The notes under the pieces are model-generated. The model saw only the letters and a program-made list of their open reading frames with translations. It did no database searches and was not told the DNA's origin. A stretch of DNA of 64,000 nucleotides from Sphingomonadales bacterium UBA6174. Its GTDB lineage: Bacteria; Pseudomonadota; Alphaproteobacteria; Sphingomonadales; Sphingomonadaceae. The stretch covers positions 16,069 to 80,068 of the forward strand of contig DITW01000053.1 of the NCBI GenBank assembly GCA_002422945.1, in the 5' to 3' direction. Numbering within the stretch: the stretch's first letter is position 1; every line of letters begins with the position of its first letter. This document shows, piece after piece, positions 1 through 8,592 of this stretch. The position numbers were made by a program, and so were the translations under genes.

Positions 1-388
1 TGTCGTAAGAGATCGGCTGCGCATCGTTCTTGGCGAGGGTGTAACGCACCTTGTGCAGCGGTTCGATGACTTCATAAGTGATCGGACCGACCGAGGTGAT
101 CGTCGGATCGTCGCGCAGTTCGCGGCTGGCGCGGACGGTCCATTGCTCGCTGCCGCGCGCCACGGCGGCCCAGCCGTCCATCACGCCGCGATTGTGATAG
201 CGGCCAAGGCCGAAGTCGATCGCCAGCGTGCCGTCCTTGCGGACGATTGCGGACCAGATCTTTTCGGTCCAGCTATGATCGGACGAAGCGGTCGATGCAA
301 AAGTATCCACGATCTGGTGGTTCAGCATCTCGTCGATGTCGAGCAATTGGCCGATGTCATCCATCTGATGTCGCACGATGTTGCGCAT
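1..388 (-). CDS. CrtC/AttH-like (DUF7064/7065-type) protein, N-terminal part only
   Basis: This is the first 129 codons of a leftward gene cut by the window start. The ATG at 386-388 has an AAGGAG ribosome site six bases upstream. The residues IVRKDGTLAIDFG, GVMDGWAAVARG and the segment around VIEPLHKVRY line up with the complete protein at 14424-15551 (RKDGTQDSF, EIVEPMSTVRV), so the two are diverged paralogues. That family is a beta-rich, lipocalin-like fold related to carotenoid 1,2-hydratase (CrtC) and AttH. Its biochemical role here is unknown. It lies 17 bases behind the EthD gene, so the two are probably co-transcribed. The homology to CrtC is a fold-level inference; the paralogy is visible. 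Confidence 0.7.
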   Translation of the reverse strand, partial: MRNIVRHQMDDIGQLLDIDEMLNHQIVDTFASTASSDHSWTEKIWSAIVRKDGTLAIDFGLGRYHNRGVMDGWAAVARGSEQWTVRASRELRDDPTITSVGPITYEVIEPLHKVRYTLAKNDAQPISYD

Positions 389-405
389 GTCAGTTCTCCT
401 TGAAA

Positions 406-729
406 TTATGATGCGGGTTCATTGGCCGTGCGGCTGATTTGCAGCACGGGTGAAATGTCAGTGTAAGCTTTGGTATCCGCGAATAGCGCCTCGCCACATG
501 CCTGCATGGCGGCATCGAATGCGGCGCGCGTCGGAAAGATCAATTCGCTGATCGCCCAAAAAGGCGGCGGCGCGCCATCAAGGCCCGCAACGCCCAAGGT
601 GAGGGTAAGACCGGTCAGGCCATGCGGGGTCAGCAGCTTTTCGGCCAAAGGGGCGTGCCGGTGCAGATAATAATCGCCATCAAAGCGACTATTCTCGACG
701 TTCGGGTATACAGCCGAGATGCGGATCAC
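406..729 (-). CDS. EthD-domain protein (stress-responsive dimeric alpha/beta barrel)
   Basis: A 107-residue protein with the EthD pattern: an N-terminal strand RISAVYPN, then DGDYYLHRHAPLAEKLL (the Y-x2-H-x3-L region), and a C-terminal strand ending near SPVLQIS. Length fits a single ferredoxin-like EthD domain. Such proteins accompany oxygenase or ring-modifying pathways, but their reaction is seldom known. The start is GTG at 727-729 with AGGAGAGG close upstream; no better ATG exists. It heads a leftward operon with the CrtC-like gene and is divergent from the SDR at 865, sharing a promoter region that carries a candidate GntR box at 778-788. Confidence 0.8.
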   Translation of the reverse strand: MIRISAVYPNVENSRFDGDYYLHRHAPLAEKLLTPHGLTGLTLTLGVAGLDGAPPPFWAISELIFPTRAAFDAAMQACGEALFADTKAYTDISPVLQISRTANEPAS

Positions 730-777
730 AAACCTCTCCTATTGTCTTGATTCGCTCAAGTTGAGAGGATGCTAAAT

Positions 778-788
778 GCGTCAGACGA
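778..788. promoter_or_regulatory. Candidate FCD-GntR operator in divergent promoter
   Basis: GCGTCAGACGA followed by T. It differs by one base from the TNGTNNNACNA pattern known for FadR/FCD-type GntR regulators and shares the core CGTCANACGAT with boxes at 2511 and 5058. A TTGACA at 804-809 could be the -35 of the SDR gene. The likely binder is the GntR protein encoded at 1665-2369 (inference). Confidence 0.5.
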
Positions 789-864
789 TTTCGTCCAGCT
801 ATATTGACAGCGGATGTGCGTTTGCACCACTAATCATGGCAGAAAAACATAAAGGATGGATGTG

Positions 865-1614
865 ATGACAGGACGGCTTGAAGGGAAGATTGCCATAGTG
901 ACCGGGGCGGCAAGTGGCATTGGTCGCGCGATTGTCGAGCGCTTCTGTGTTGAAGGCGCAAAAGTGCTGGCGGTCGATCTGAATGATGCGGCGTTGCGGG
1001 CGGCACATGTCGAGGGTGACAATCTGCGTTTTGTGGCGGTTGATCTCAGCAGCGTTGATGCGCCTGATATAGTGTTGGCGGCAGCGCAGGCGCATTTCGG
1101 GCGGCTTGATATCCTTATCAACAATGCGGGCATCTGCGAATATCAGACGATTGAAGAGACGACGGACGCGCTTTGGGATCGCACCCTTGCTGTCGATCTG
1201 ACGGCGGTGTTCCGGATGAGCCGGGCTGCGGTGCCCATGCTGCGGCAAAGCGGGCAGGGGCGGATCGTCAATACTGCCTCGATCATGGCGGAGCGCCCTT
1301 ATGGCGGCTTGATCGCCTATATTTCGGCTAAGCATGGCGTGGCAGGCGTGACCAAGTCGCTGGCGGTCGAGCTTGGCTCTTATGGCATTACCGCCAATTA
1401 CGTCATGCCGGGCGCGACCGTGACCGGGATCACCAAGCCGTTGATTGATCAGGATGCGGCGTTGCGGGCGGCCTATGATGATATGGGCGTGTTGGGCCGC
1501 ATGGCCCAGCCGGAGGAAATGGCGTCGGCATTCCTCTTTCTGGCCTCGGATGAGGCGAGCTTCATCACCGGCCACGGCCTTGCGGTGGATGGCGGGGCGC
1601 TGTTGCGGATGTAG
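865..1614 (+). CDS. SDR-family oxidoreductase
   Basis: Classical short-chain dehydrogenase of about 249 residues. It shows the N-terminal cofactor motif TGAASGIG, the NNAG strand motif (INNAGICE), and a catalytic S-Y-K set read from NTASIM and YISAKHG. The C-terminal signature FLASDEASFITGHGLAVDGG is also present. It presumably interconverts an alcohol and a ketone with NAD(P)H. The ATG at 865 is preferred because AAAGG at 851-855 sits nine bases before it; an in-frame ATG at 856 overlaps that site. The gene stands alone between the divergent EthD operon and the convergent GntR gene, and a candidate GntR operator lies in its promoter. Substrate cannot be told from sequence. Confidence 0.88.
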   Translation: MTGRLEGKIAIVTGAASGIGRAIVERFCVEGAKVLAVDLNDAALRAAHVEGDNLRFVAVDLSSVDAPDIVLAAAQAHFGRLDILINNAGICEYQTIEETTDALWDRTLAVDLTAVFRMSRAAVPMLRQSGQGRIVNTASIMAERPYGGLIAYISAKHGVAGVTKSLAVELGSYGITANYVMPGATVTGITKPLIDQDAALRAAYDDMGVLGRMAQPEEMASAFLFLASDEASFITGHGLAVDGGALLRM

Positions 1615-1664
1615 TTTTGGGCATGGGGGGGCGGGGTATCGCGCCTGCCCCCTTTGCACGATAT

Positions 1665-2369
1665 TTAAGACGTCGCGGCGGGGAATGCGCTTTCCGGCAA
1701 TTCCTGCATGGTTTTTCTGGTGCCGTCGAAATGCTTCTTGACCGCTTTTTCAGCGGCGTCCGGATTGTTGGCGATGATCGCGTCCGCAATCATGCGATAA
1801 CCGGAAAAGTGGCGGCGTCGCTGGGTTTCCGACTGGACGGTTTCGACCTGTGCGCGAAACAGGTCGGTACGCGACAACGGCATGACCCGCGCCAGTTCCT
1901 GATTACCGCCAATCGATATCATGGTGTTATAAAAATGACGACGATGATCGAGATATTGCGCGCGATTGCCGGTCTTGCCCGCATTTTCGATCAAATCGGC
2001 GGCTTCCTGCATATTGTTGCGGTCATTGGCGGTCGTGCAGTGGATGGCTGCCAGCCGTGCCGCGAGCCTTGCCAGCGGTTCAAGTGTGTCGAGCAGGTCA
2101 AAGATCGATTTACGGTCAAGGCTTGCGATATACGCGCCGCGATAACGGTTGAGCGTCACGATGCCCGCAGCGGCCATATGTTTGAGCGCCTCGCGCAAAG
2201 AGCCGCGACTGATGCCCAATCTTTGGGTGAGGTCGGGTTCCAGCAAATGCTGTCCGGGGACAAATACGCCTGATCTGATGCCCTGCGTAATGGCCTCTGT
2301 GACCTTGTCTGTGGCGCTGGTAGCGGGCGTGGTGATGCTCTTTGCGGTCGAGCCCTCTGAATTCGTCAT
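1665..2369 (-). CDS. GntR-family transcriptional regulator, FCD (FadR-like) subfamily
   Basis: A 234-residue regulator. Residues about 22-85 form the winged helix-turn-helix (GQHLLEPDLTQRLGISRGSLREALKHM, with the GntR-typical SRGSLREAL). Residues about 95-225 form an all-helical FCD ligand-binding domain with metal-binding-type residues in DHRRHFYNTM and a late histidine in KKHFDGTRK. It is a clear paralogue of the protein at 30704-31423. It is divergent from the TonB-dependent receptor at 2634, and the intergenic region carries the palindromic box TCGTCAAACGA (2511-2521). FCD regulators usually release DNA on binding an acid or acyl metabolite, so this is a good candidate for controlling the five boxes listed in this annotation. 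Confidence 0.9.
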   Translation of the reverse strand: MTNSEGSTAKSITTPATSATDKVTEAITQGIRSGVFVPGQHLLEPDLTQRLGISRGSLREALKHMAAAGIVTLNRYRGAYIASLDRKSIFDLLDTLEPLARLAARLAAIHCTTANDRNNMQEAADLIENAGKTGNRAQYLDHRRHFYNTMISIGGNQELARVMPLSRTDLFRAQVETVQSETQRRRHFSGYRMIADAIIANNPDAAEKAVKKHFDGTRKTMQELPESAFPAATS

Positions 2370-2510
2370 CTTTGCGAGTTTTTCTTTTGGCTGATGAAGG
2401 TGATCTAGGAATTTGAACGATGCCCCATTTCCTTATCCGAATGCAAATGGATCGTCCAGCAAAGTACGAATTTGCCCGATGAGCAGGTTTGACGGGTTCA
2501 TCTCACGAAA

Positions 2511-2521
2511 TCGTCAAACGA
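2511..2521. promoter_or_regulatory. Candidate FCD-GntR operator upstream of TonB-dependent receptor
   Basis: TCGTCAAACGA is a perfect TCGT-N3-ACGA palindrome and an exact TNGTNNNACNA match. A TTGACA follows at 2524-2529, so a bound regulator would cover a possible -35 element. It lies between the divergent GntR gene (start 2369) and the receptor gene (start about 2634), which suits control of both. Confidence 0.6.
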
Positions 2522-2633
2522 TATTGACAGATCGTCTGGCCTGTGACAGTTTCGATTCAAGCTGCCGCTTTGTGTGTGGTGGTACCATTGCATCAAGCCT
2601 CCAAAGGGGGTGTGCAACAAAGGGAGAATGATG

Positions 2634-4991
2634 ATGGGGTCTGTCAGCAATTTTTCGCGGTTTATGGGCAGTTCGCTGCTCGTAATCGCGTGCTCCGCCT
2701 CGGCGTACGCGCAAGATGCGGCACCAGCGGCCAGCGCCAATGATGCGGATTATGGCGAAATCGTCGTCACCGCCAATAAGCGCGCCCAGTCCATTAATGA
2801 CGTTGGTCTGTCAATCACTGCGGAAACAGGCGATACGCTGTTGCAGCGCGGCATTTCCTCGCCGACCGACCTTGGCAAGATCGTCCCGGGCCTGACGGTG
2901 CAGCCATCGCCGTTCAATACGCCGGTCTATACGCTGCGCGGCGTTGGTTTCTATGAAACCACTTTGTCTGCTGCGCCGACCGTCGCCGTTTATACTGACG
3001 AAGTGGCGCTGCCCTTCAGCGCGACGACCCGTGGTGCGGCCTTTGATATTGAACGCGTCGAAGTGCTTAAGGGTCCGCAGGGTACGCTGTTCGGTCAGAA
3101 CACCACCGGCGGCGCGATCAACTATATCGTTGCCAAGCCGACCGATAAATTCTCGGCGGGTGCCGATGCAAGCTTCGGTCGTTTCGCAACCACTGATGTG
3201 CAGGGCTTTATCAGCGGGCCGCTGGCCGACACCGTGAAGGGCCGCATTGCCGTCCGCACGATCCAGTCGGGCACTTGGCAGAAGAGCTACACCCGTTCGG
3301 ATGATCTGGGTAAGCAGAACATGCTGCAAGGCCGTATCCTGTTGGATTGGCAGGCATCGGACAAGCTGAAGTTCGAACTCAACGCCAATGGCTGGCGCGA
3401 CAAGGGCGATACCCAGGCGGCGCAGTTGATTGAAGACACCTGCGGCGCTTCGCGTGCCGGCACCTGCGGTAGCCCGGATGCGACGAATTTCCGCAACTAT
3501 CCGCGCAGCCCGCGCAATGCGCGCGCTGCCGATTGGGGCTATGGCATCTTCGGTCGTCGCCCGCAGCGCGATGACCGTTTTTATCAGCTCAGCCTGCGTG
3601 GCGATCTGGAGTTGAACGACAATCTCACGCTGACGTCGATCACGGCCTATTCCGATTACAAGACGGATTCGGTACAGGATTTTGACGGTTCGACCTATTT
3701 TTCGGTCGATACCAACACCACGGGTTACATCAAGGATATCTCGCAGGAAGTCCGCATCAGCGGGACCTATGATCGCGTGAACTTCATCCTTGGCGGTAAT
3801 TACAACAAGTCAAAGACCTTCGACCGCTTGTTCTATAACTTCAGCGAAGGCCCATCGTCGAACCCGTTATATGCAATTCCGGGTGCGCCCCGTGGCGTGC
3901 TGACATTCAACTATTCCGATCAGGATGTGAAGAATGTGGCCGTCTTCGGTAACGTGGAATTCAAGATCACCCCGGCACTGACCCTGCTTGCCGGTGCGCG
4001 TTATACCGACAGCAAGCGCAGCTTTGCCGGCTGCACGAACGACTTTGGTGGTGATACGGCAATCTGGTGGAATGCGATCTTCGGCACCGATGTGCAGCCG
4101 GGCGGTTGCTTGACCTTCACGCAGAACTTCCCGGAACAGTTCAATCCGGCAGCCTATGATAATTTGAACGAAGACAATGTGTCGTGGAATATCGGTCTTA
4201 ACTACAAGACGCCGGGCGATACCCTGCTTTATACCCGCGTCAGCCGCGGTTATAAGTCGGGCAGCTTCCCGACGGCGTCGGTGGCCAGCTACAGCGGCTA
4301 TGTGCCGGTGAAGCAGGAATCCGTGACCGCTTATGAATTGGGTGCAAAGGGACCTTTGCTTGGTCGCGCGTTGGAATATGCGGTCGCCGGTTTCTATTAT
4401 GACTATCAGGATAAGCAGCTGCGCGGTCGCAAGCCTGACCCTGTGTTCGGGACTTTGGATGGTCTGGTCCAGATTCCGAAGAGTCGCATCTGGGGTGTCG
4501 AAGCATCGATCACCGCCCGTCCGATTGAAGGCCTGCGCCTGAACGTCGGTGGCACCTATATCGATACGAAGATCACGGAGTTCGAAGGCTATGACGCCTT
4601 CGGGGTGCTGGCCAATTTCGCAGGTCAGAAATTCCCTTATGCGCCAAAGGTCACGATTGTGGCGGACGCTGAATATAAAACAGCGCTGAGCGGCACTGCG
4701 GACGGGTATTTCGGTATTTCCGCGACCCACAACTCCAAGTCCACGACGGCGCTGGCCAACACTACCACGCAATATGTCACCGCCGATCCGCGCTTCATCA
4801 TGAAGGCGTACACATTGGTTGACCTGCGTGCCGGTGTTGAATTCCCGGGCAGCAATGTCCGTGCCGGTGTCTATGTCCGCAATGTCGGCAATGTCTATTA
4901 CTGGACCAACACCCAGGACAATCTGGCGTCGATCTCCCGCTTTGCGGGGATGCCGCGGACCTATGGTCTGCAGGTCAGCTGGCGCTATTGA
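2634..4991 (+). CDS. TonB-dependent outer-membrane receptor
   Basis: A receptor of about 785 residues. It has an N-terminal signal peptide ending near SASAYAQ, a TonB-box-like strand YGEIVVTANKR, and a plug domain containing ERVEVLKGPQGTLFGQNTTGGAINY. A 22-strand barrel follows and ends in the aromatic-rich GLQVSWRY. This is the FecA/CirA-like group that sphingomonads use widely for hydrophobic carbon sources as well as iron. Three in-frame ATGs lie at 2628, 2631 and 2634; AGGGAG at 2621-2626 best suits the last. An upstream extension to 2574 would spoil the signal peptide. A candidate GntR operator lies in its promoter, which ties it to the surrounding catabolic genes rather than to iron (inference). 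Confidence 0.92.
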   Translation: MGSVSNFSRFMGSSLLVIACSASAYAQDAAPAASANDADYGEIVVTANKRAQSINDVGLSITAETGDTLLQRGISSPTDLGKIVPGLTVQPSPFNTPVYTLRGVGFYETTLSAAPTVAVYTDEVALPFSATTRGAAFDIERVEVLKGPQGTLFGQNTTGGAINYIVAKPTDKFSAGADASFGRFATTDVQGFISGPLADTVKGRIAVRTIQSGTWQKSYTRSDDLGKQNMLQGRILLDWQASDKLKFELNANGWRDKGDTQAAQLIEDTCGASRAGTCGSPDATNFRNYPRSPRNARAADWGYGIFGRRPQRDDRFYQLSLRGDLELNDNLTLTSITAYSDYKTDSVQDFDGSTYFSVDTNTTGYIKDISQEVRISGTYDRVNFILGGNYNKSKTFDRLFYNFSEGPSSNPLYAIPGAPRGVLTFNYSDQDVKNVAVFGNVEFKITPALTLLAGARYTDSKRSFAGCTNDFGGDTAIWWNAIFGTDVQPGGCLTFTQNFPEQFNPAAYDNLNEDNVSWNIGLNYKTPGDTLLYTRVSRGYKSGSFPTASVASYSGYVPVKQESVTAYELGAKGPLLGRALEYAVAGFYYDYQDKQLRGRKPDPVFGTLDGLVQIPKSRIWGVEASITARPIEGLRLNVGGTYIDTKITEFEGYDAFGVLANFAGQKFPYAPKVTIVADAEYKTALSGTADGYFGISATHNSKSTTALANTTTQYVTADPRFIMKAYTLVDLRAGVEFPGSNVRAGVYVRNVGNVYYWTNTQDNLASISRFAGMPRTYGLQVSWRY

Positions 4992-5010
4992 TCGTATAAT
5001 AAGCGTATCC

Positions 5011-5044
5011 GCAACCTCGTGGCGTTTCGGCGTCACGAGGTTGC
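5011..5044 (+). terminator. Hairpin after the TonB-dependent receptor
   Basis: GCAACCTCGTG and CACGAGGTTGC (with one extra base) form a strong stem around a GCGTTTCGGCG loop just after the receptor stop. There is no clear T-run, so termination may be weak or Rho-assisted. Confidence 0.5.
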
Positions 5045-5057
5045 ACGTTAAACGGAA

Positions 5058-5068
5058 TCGTCATACGA
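5058..5068. promoter_or_regulatory. Candidate FCD-GntR operator upstream of the linalool-dehydratase-like gene
   Basis: TCGTCATACGA is a perfect TCGT-N3-ACGA palindrome followed by T, matching the boxes at 778 and 2511. It sits about 130 bases before the start of the LinD-like gene. Confidence 0.55.
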
Positions 5069-5200
5069 TGACGGTCGAAATAATGGCCCAAAGAAGGCCT
5101 GATTCTATGCTCTGCCTGTCACTTCCGGCGCTTTGGCACCTATCGCTGATCTTGCCCGATGTGTGCAGAGCTAAGGTCGCCAGCAACGCAGGAGAGTGGA

Positions 5201-7126
5201 ATGGACGGTGCGCACAGGTCCTTTGAAGAGAATGCAGATGATCCTGCCGGGGCGGGCGAACCGCGCCGCCTGATCGATCGCATTCCGGTCATCCCTGAAC
5301 GCAAGACCCTGCATGGTCCGCTGACTGCGCGACGGTTGCGGCGCTTTTATGCGTTTCTGGCGCTTGAATTCCTGCTGGGTATTTCGCCGATTCTACTCGG
5401 CATGAGCACGCAGTGGAAGGCCTTTGGTCTGGGGATGATTTTCCCGGGCGCGGGTTTCCTTTATGCCGGCGGCATTGCGGGGCCGTTGTTCGCGGCGCTG
5501 TCTATCGCGGCATTCACCGTCATCATGTTTATCTGGTGGGCGCGCGGCGTGATTGTCGGGCCGCCGGGCGTGTTGATCGGCACGGCCTTGTTGTCTGCGG
5601 CATGGATCGAAGGCAAGCAAGGCGTGAGCTGGATGGAAATCGCGCTGCCTGCTGCTGTTGTCGCGCTGCATCTCTGGCTGGCGAATGGCCGCAGGAAAGA
5701 ATTCGCCGCCGCCAAGGCGCGTGGCGCCGCGTTGAATGAAGTGATCACCAAGGCCGAGCCTTTGTTGCGCGATTATCCGGTCGTGGCCGCCGAGGAAATG
5801 CCCGCGGGCCAGATTGGCGAATATCGCCGGATGCTCGATCTTGCGCTGCAACCGGTCGATAGCTGGAATGGCTTTTCGATGGACGACACATGGCAGGATG
5901 GGGCGTTGCGCTACCAGATCTGCACGATGTCGTGGAATCTTGCGCTGGGCCAGTACACGCAATTGCCTGCGTTCCATGGCTATCTCAACACGGCGCAGGA
6001 GCATCTGATCCACAAGCATGTCGACCGCAACACATGGAATTATTGGTATTGGGAAAGCCTGTGGGGCAATTTCCAGCTTGAGAAGAACCCGGTTACTACC
6101 GACAATATCATGCTGTCCGGCTTTCTTGGGGTGTCGCTCGGCATGTTCGAAACCGCGAGCGGGACATCCCCGTTCAAGGCGCCGGGCGCATTGACCTTCC
6201 GTTGGGATGAAAACACCGCTTTCCCCTATAGCCATGAAACGCTGATGGAAGAGGTGGTCAAAAATTATAAGCGTTATGATTATGGCTGGTTCCCATGCGA
6301 GCCGCGCTGGATCTATTCGATGTGCAACCTTGTCGGGCGCACGGCCTTGGCCTTTCATGATGCGCGTCACAACACGCATTTCATTGATGCAGTGGGTGAC
6401 CGATTTGAACGGACGATGGAAGAGGAAATGATGCTGGCCGATGGCCGGATCAAGGTTTGCACCTCTTCGCCCTTCGGTTTTCAGGTGCCGAGCCTTTCGG
6501 GCCTGTTTGGTGAGACCTGGGGCATTCGATTCCTGACGCCGCATGCGCCGGAACAGGCCGAACGCCTGTGGCAGATCCTCAAGAATGACTATATTTCGGT
6601 CAAGCCCGATGGCCAGTTGGATTTCAAGCTGTTGCCGCTCGGTTGGGATACGCGCAAGCCTGCGGACTTCTCCAAATGGCCGGAACTGAACCCGTTGATC
6701 ATGACGCTTTGGGCAGCACTTGAAATGGGCGACGAGCCGATCATCAATGCGACCACCCGCACCATCGACGAGCGTTATGGAGAAGGTCTGGCCGCGTCGA
6801 TGACATGGAGCCGTCGCAACACGGTGCGCGACATGGTCAACAAGGGCCTGCCCGAGGCATGGGCCAAGGGACCGATCATCGAAAAGGCCGTCTATCCGGA
6901 GGCGATCATCACCCGGGCCGTCACCGATGGTCAGGCATTGGAGGCCGTCATTCATCCGGGTGCGCAAGGCGGCAAGACCAGCATCGGCCTCAGCCGCCTG
7001 AAACCGGGTGGGAATTACCGACTATTGCAGACCGGCGAACAATTCACCGCATCAACAGACGGGCGTCACCAATTGGATATCATCCTGCCGGGCAGGACCG
7101 AAATCCACATCGTGCCGGTGGTTTGA
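5201..7126 (+). CDS. Membrane-anchored linalool dehydratase/isomerase-like protein
   Basis: A 641-residue protein. Residues about 45-160 hold four hydrophobic segments, for example FYAFLALEFLLGISPILLG and WMEIALPAAVVALHLWLA. The rest is a soluble alpha/alpha-barrel-type domain resembling linalool dehydratase/isomerase (LinD of Castellaniella). Visible family marks are DGALRYQ, TTDNIMLSGFLG, FPYSHETL and the cysteine pair FPCEPRWIYSMC (C366 and C375). Their spacing of nine equals that of catalytic C171/C180 reported for LinD. Known members add or remove water at isoprenoid alcohols without a cofactor. The substrate here is unknown. The start is ATG 5201 with GGAG at 5191-5194; a longer frame from 5159 has no ribosome site. 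The next gene follows by four bases, and a GntR-type box lies upstream. Distance from characterised LinD is large, so a different hydratase role is possible. Confidence 0.72.
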   Translation: MDGAHRSFEENADDPAGAGEPRRLIDRIPVIPERKTLHGPLTARRLRRFYAFLALEFLLGISPILLGMSTQWKAFGLGMIFPGAGFLYAGGIAGPLFAALSIAAFTVIMFIWWARGVIVGPPGVLIGTALLSAAWIEGKQGVSWMEIALPAAVVALHLWLANGRRKEFAAAKARGAALNEVITKAEPLLRDYPVVAAEEMPAGQIGEYRRMLDLALQPVDSWNGFSMDDTWQDGALRYQICTMSWNLALGQYTQLPAFHGYLNTAQEHLIHKHVDRNTWNYWYWESLWGNFQLEKNPVTTDNIMLSGFLGVSLGMFETASGTSPFKAPGALTFRWDENTAFPYSHETLMEEVVKNYKRYDYGWFPCEPRWIYSMCNLVGRTALAFHDARHNTHFIDAVGDRFERTMEEEMMLADGRIKVCTSSPFGFQVPSLSGLFGETWGIRFLTPHAPEQAERLWQILKNDYISVKPDGQLDFKLLPLGWDTRKPADFSKWPELNPLIMTLWAALEMGDEPIINATTRTIDERYGEGLAASMTWSRRNTVRDMVNKGLPEAWAKGPIIEKAVYPEAIITRAVTDGQALEAVIHPGAQGGKTSIGLSRLKPGGNYRLLQTGEQFTASTDGRHQLDIILPGRTEIHIVPVV

Positions 7127-7130
7127 TCCG

Positions 7131-7517
7131 ATGGCCTGCTGCATCCTAGCCGCCTTTTTGATCGCCCAATGCATGGCGACATTAAGGCGCTGGGGTGTGT
7201 TCTGGCATTTGCTGCCGGTGCCGGAGGGGGAAAACCCGGATACGGCGCTGACCCGACTCAATACATGGTTACGGCGGCCACGGGTGCGGGCGGGCATCGC
7301 CTGTGCCGTGATGGTCGAACTGACGGTATTGGGTTCGTGGGTCTATGTGGAACATGGCCGACATATTGCCGAATTTGCCGATGTCCAATGGGCGCATCTC
7401 CACGGCGAGCGGGTGGTCTATGCCAAGGTCTGCGACCAAACCGGTCAGACCAGCATCCGCATGGTGCTGGAAGAAATGCGCCGCAACAGGGTAGCGACGC
7501 GCCAGACGCAGATCTGA
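7131..7517 (+). CDS. Small membrane protein of unknown function, partner of the LinD-like gene
   Basis: About 128 residues starting at ATG 7131, four bases after the LinD-like stop. The extreme N-terminus (CCILAAFLIAQ) is hydrophobic and a second membrane span is near residues 56-75 (GIACAVMVELTVLGSWVYV). The C-terminal tail is charged (VLEEMRRNRVATRQ). I do not recognise a family. The tight spacing implies co-translation with the LinD-like protein, perhaps as a membrane partner. A longer reading from 7008 overlaps the upstream gene and is rejected. Confidence 0.65.
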   Translation: MACCILAAFLIAQCMATLRRWGVFWHLLPVPEGENPDTALTRLNTWLRRPRVRAGIACAVMVELTVLGSWVYVEHGRHIAEFADVQWAHLHGERVVYAKVCDQTGQTSIRMVLEEMRRNRVATRQTQI

Positions 7518-7542
7518 GCGCAGATCGAAATTAGGAATGATG

Positions 7543-8298
7543 ATGGAATTTCAGGATCAGGTCGTCTTGGTGACCGGCGGTTCCAAGGGTATTGGCAAGG
7601 CCGTGGCGATGCTGGCCGCCAAGCGGGGCGCGGCGGTGATCATCGTCGGGCGCAGCCTTGGGACGCTGACCGAAACCGGTGATGAAATCCGGGCGGCCAC
7701 CGGGGCAAGGGTGGTGACGGTCGCGGGCGATGTGGCCGATGCCGATACGGCGATCCGGGCCGTGGCGCAGGCGCGGGACAATTTCGGGCGGCTGGATGTG
7801 GTCGCCAATATCGCGGGGGCTTTTCCGACGGCCTTGCTGCAAGATACGACCGACGCCGATTTCGCATCGACGATCGATATCAATTTGAAGGGCACGTTTC
7901 TGATGTGCCGTGAAGCCTTGCCGTATCTGCGCCAACAAGGTTGGGGGGCGATTGTGAATATGTCGTCGACCGCCGCGCGTTTTCCGACGCCGGGCCTGTC
8001 TGTCTATGGCGCGAGCAAGGCCGGGGTCGAAGCCTTCACCCGCGCCATTGCAGTCGAAGCCGCGCCTCATATCCGGGTGAATGCGGTATCGGCCGGTCCC
8101 ACCATGACCGAAACCGTGGCCGCATTGATGGCGGTGGATCAGACCGGCGCGGTTGACGCAGTGACCAAATCGCTACCGCTCGCACGCCTTGCCGATCCGG
8201 ATGAAATTGCCGAGGCGGTGCTGTTCCTCGCGTCATCGCGCGCGAGCTTCATCACCGGCCAAGTGTTGCAGGCCAATGGTGGGGGCATCATGGCCTGA
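7543..8298 (+). CDS. SDR-family oxidoreductase
   Basis: About 251 residues with TGGSKGIG (cofactor), a variant of the NNAG motif reading VANIAGAF, MSSTAARF with the catalytic serine, YGASKAG with the catalytic Tyr and Lys, and the closing FLASSRASFITGQVLQANGG. The NNAG change (NIAG) is tolerated in many SDRs. Three consecutive ATGs occur at 7537, 7540 and 7543; AGGA at 7533-7536 favours the third. It is the third gene of the likely operon with the LinD-like protein and its small partner, so it may oxidise the alcohol that protein makes or uses (inference). Confidence 0.87.
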   Translation: MEFQDQVVLVTGGSKGIGKAVAMLAAKRGAAVIIVGRSLGTLTETGDEIRAATGARVVTVAGDVADADTAIRAVAQARDNFGRLDVVANIAGAFPTALLQDTTDADFASTIDINLKGTFLMCREALPYLRQQGWGAIVNMSSTAARFPTPGLSVYGASKAGVEAFTRAIAVEAAPHIRVNAVSAGPTMTETVAALMAVDQTGAVDAVTKSLPLARLADPDEIAEAVLFLASSRASFITGQVLQANGGGIMA

Positions 8299-8490
8299 GC
8301 GCCCCAGCGGTTGTCTGATGTGACGACGCAAGAAAGATCAAAAATCGCATCAATGCCGGATAAAGCCATGGGCGGGGATTGCCGCTATACAAGCAAATAT
8401 GGCGATGCCCCGCCCGCATTATGAACGAATGACCGGCGCGTGTTCGGGCGGGAAGCAGTGCCGGAGCTTGTGTCTTAGGCGCGAAAATTT

Positions 8491-8531
8491 TTGACAGCGG
8501 CCTGTCTTCGCGCTTATGCATTGTCCGACGA
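8491..8531 (+). promoter_or_regulatory. Promoter with overlapping candidate GntR operator before the acyl-CoA dehydrogenase operon
   Basis: TTGACA at 8491-8496 and TTATGC at 8514-8519 are spaced 17 bases apart, a plausible sigma-70 promoter. Immediately after lies TTGTCCGACGA (8521-8531), an exact TNGTNNNACNA match, followed by TATCG as in the box at 42780. A regulator bound there would block the start of transcription. The remaining bases between 8299 and 8592 show nothing else. Confidence 0.55.
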
Positions 8532-8592
8532 TATCGACTGACCAGAATGTCCTTTAAGCATCGGGTCAATTTCAGCTTGGCAAGGAGGAAGC

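Noticed and set aside
5393..6967. 524-codon leftward open frame opposite the LinD-like gene
   Set aside because: Antisense shadow; the rightward frame has membrane segments, family motifs and a ribosome site, this one has none.
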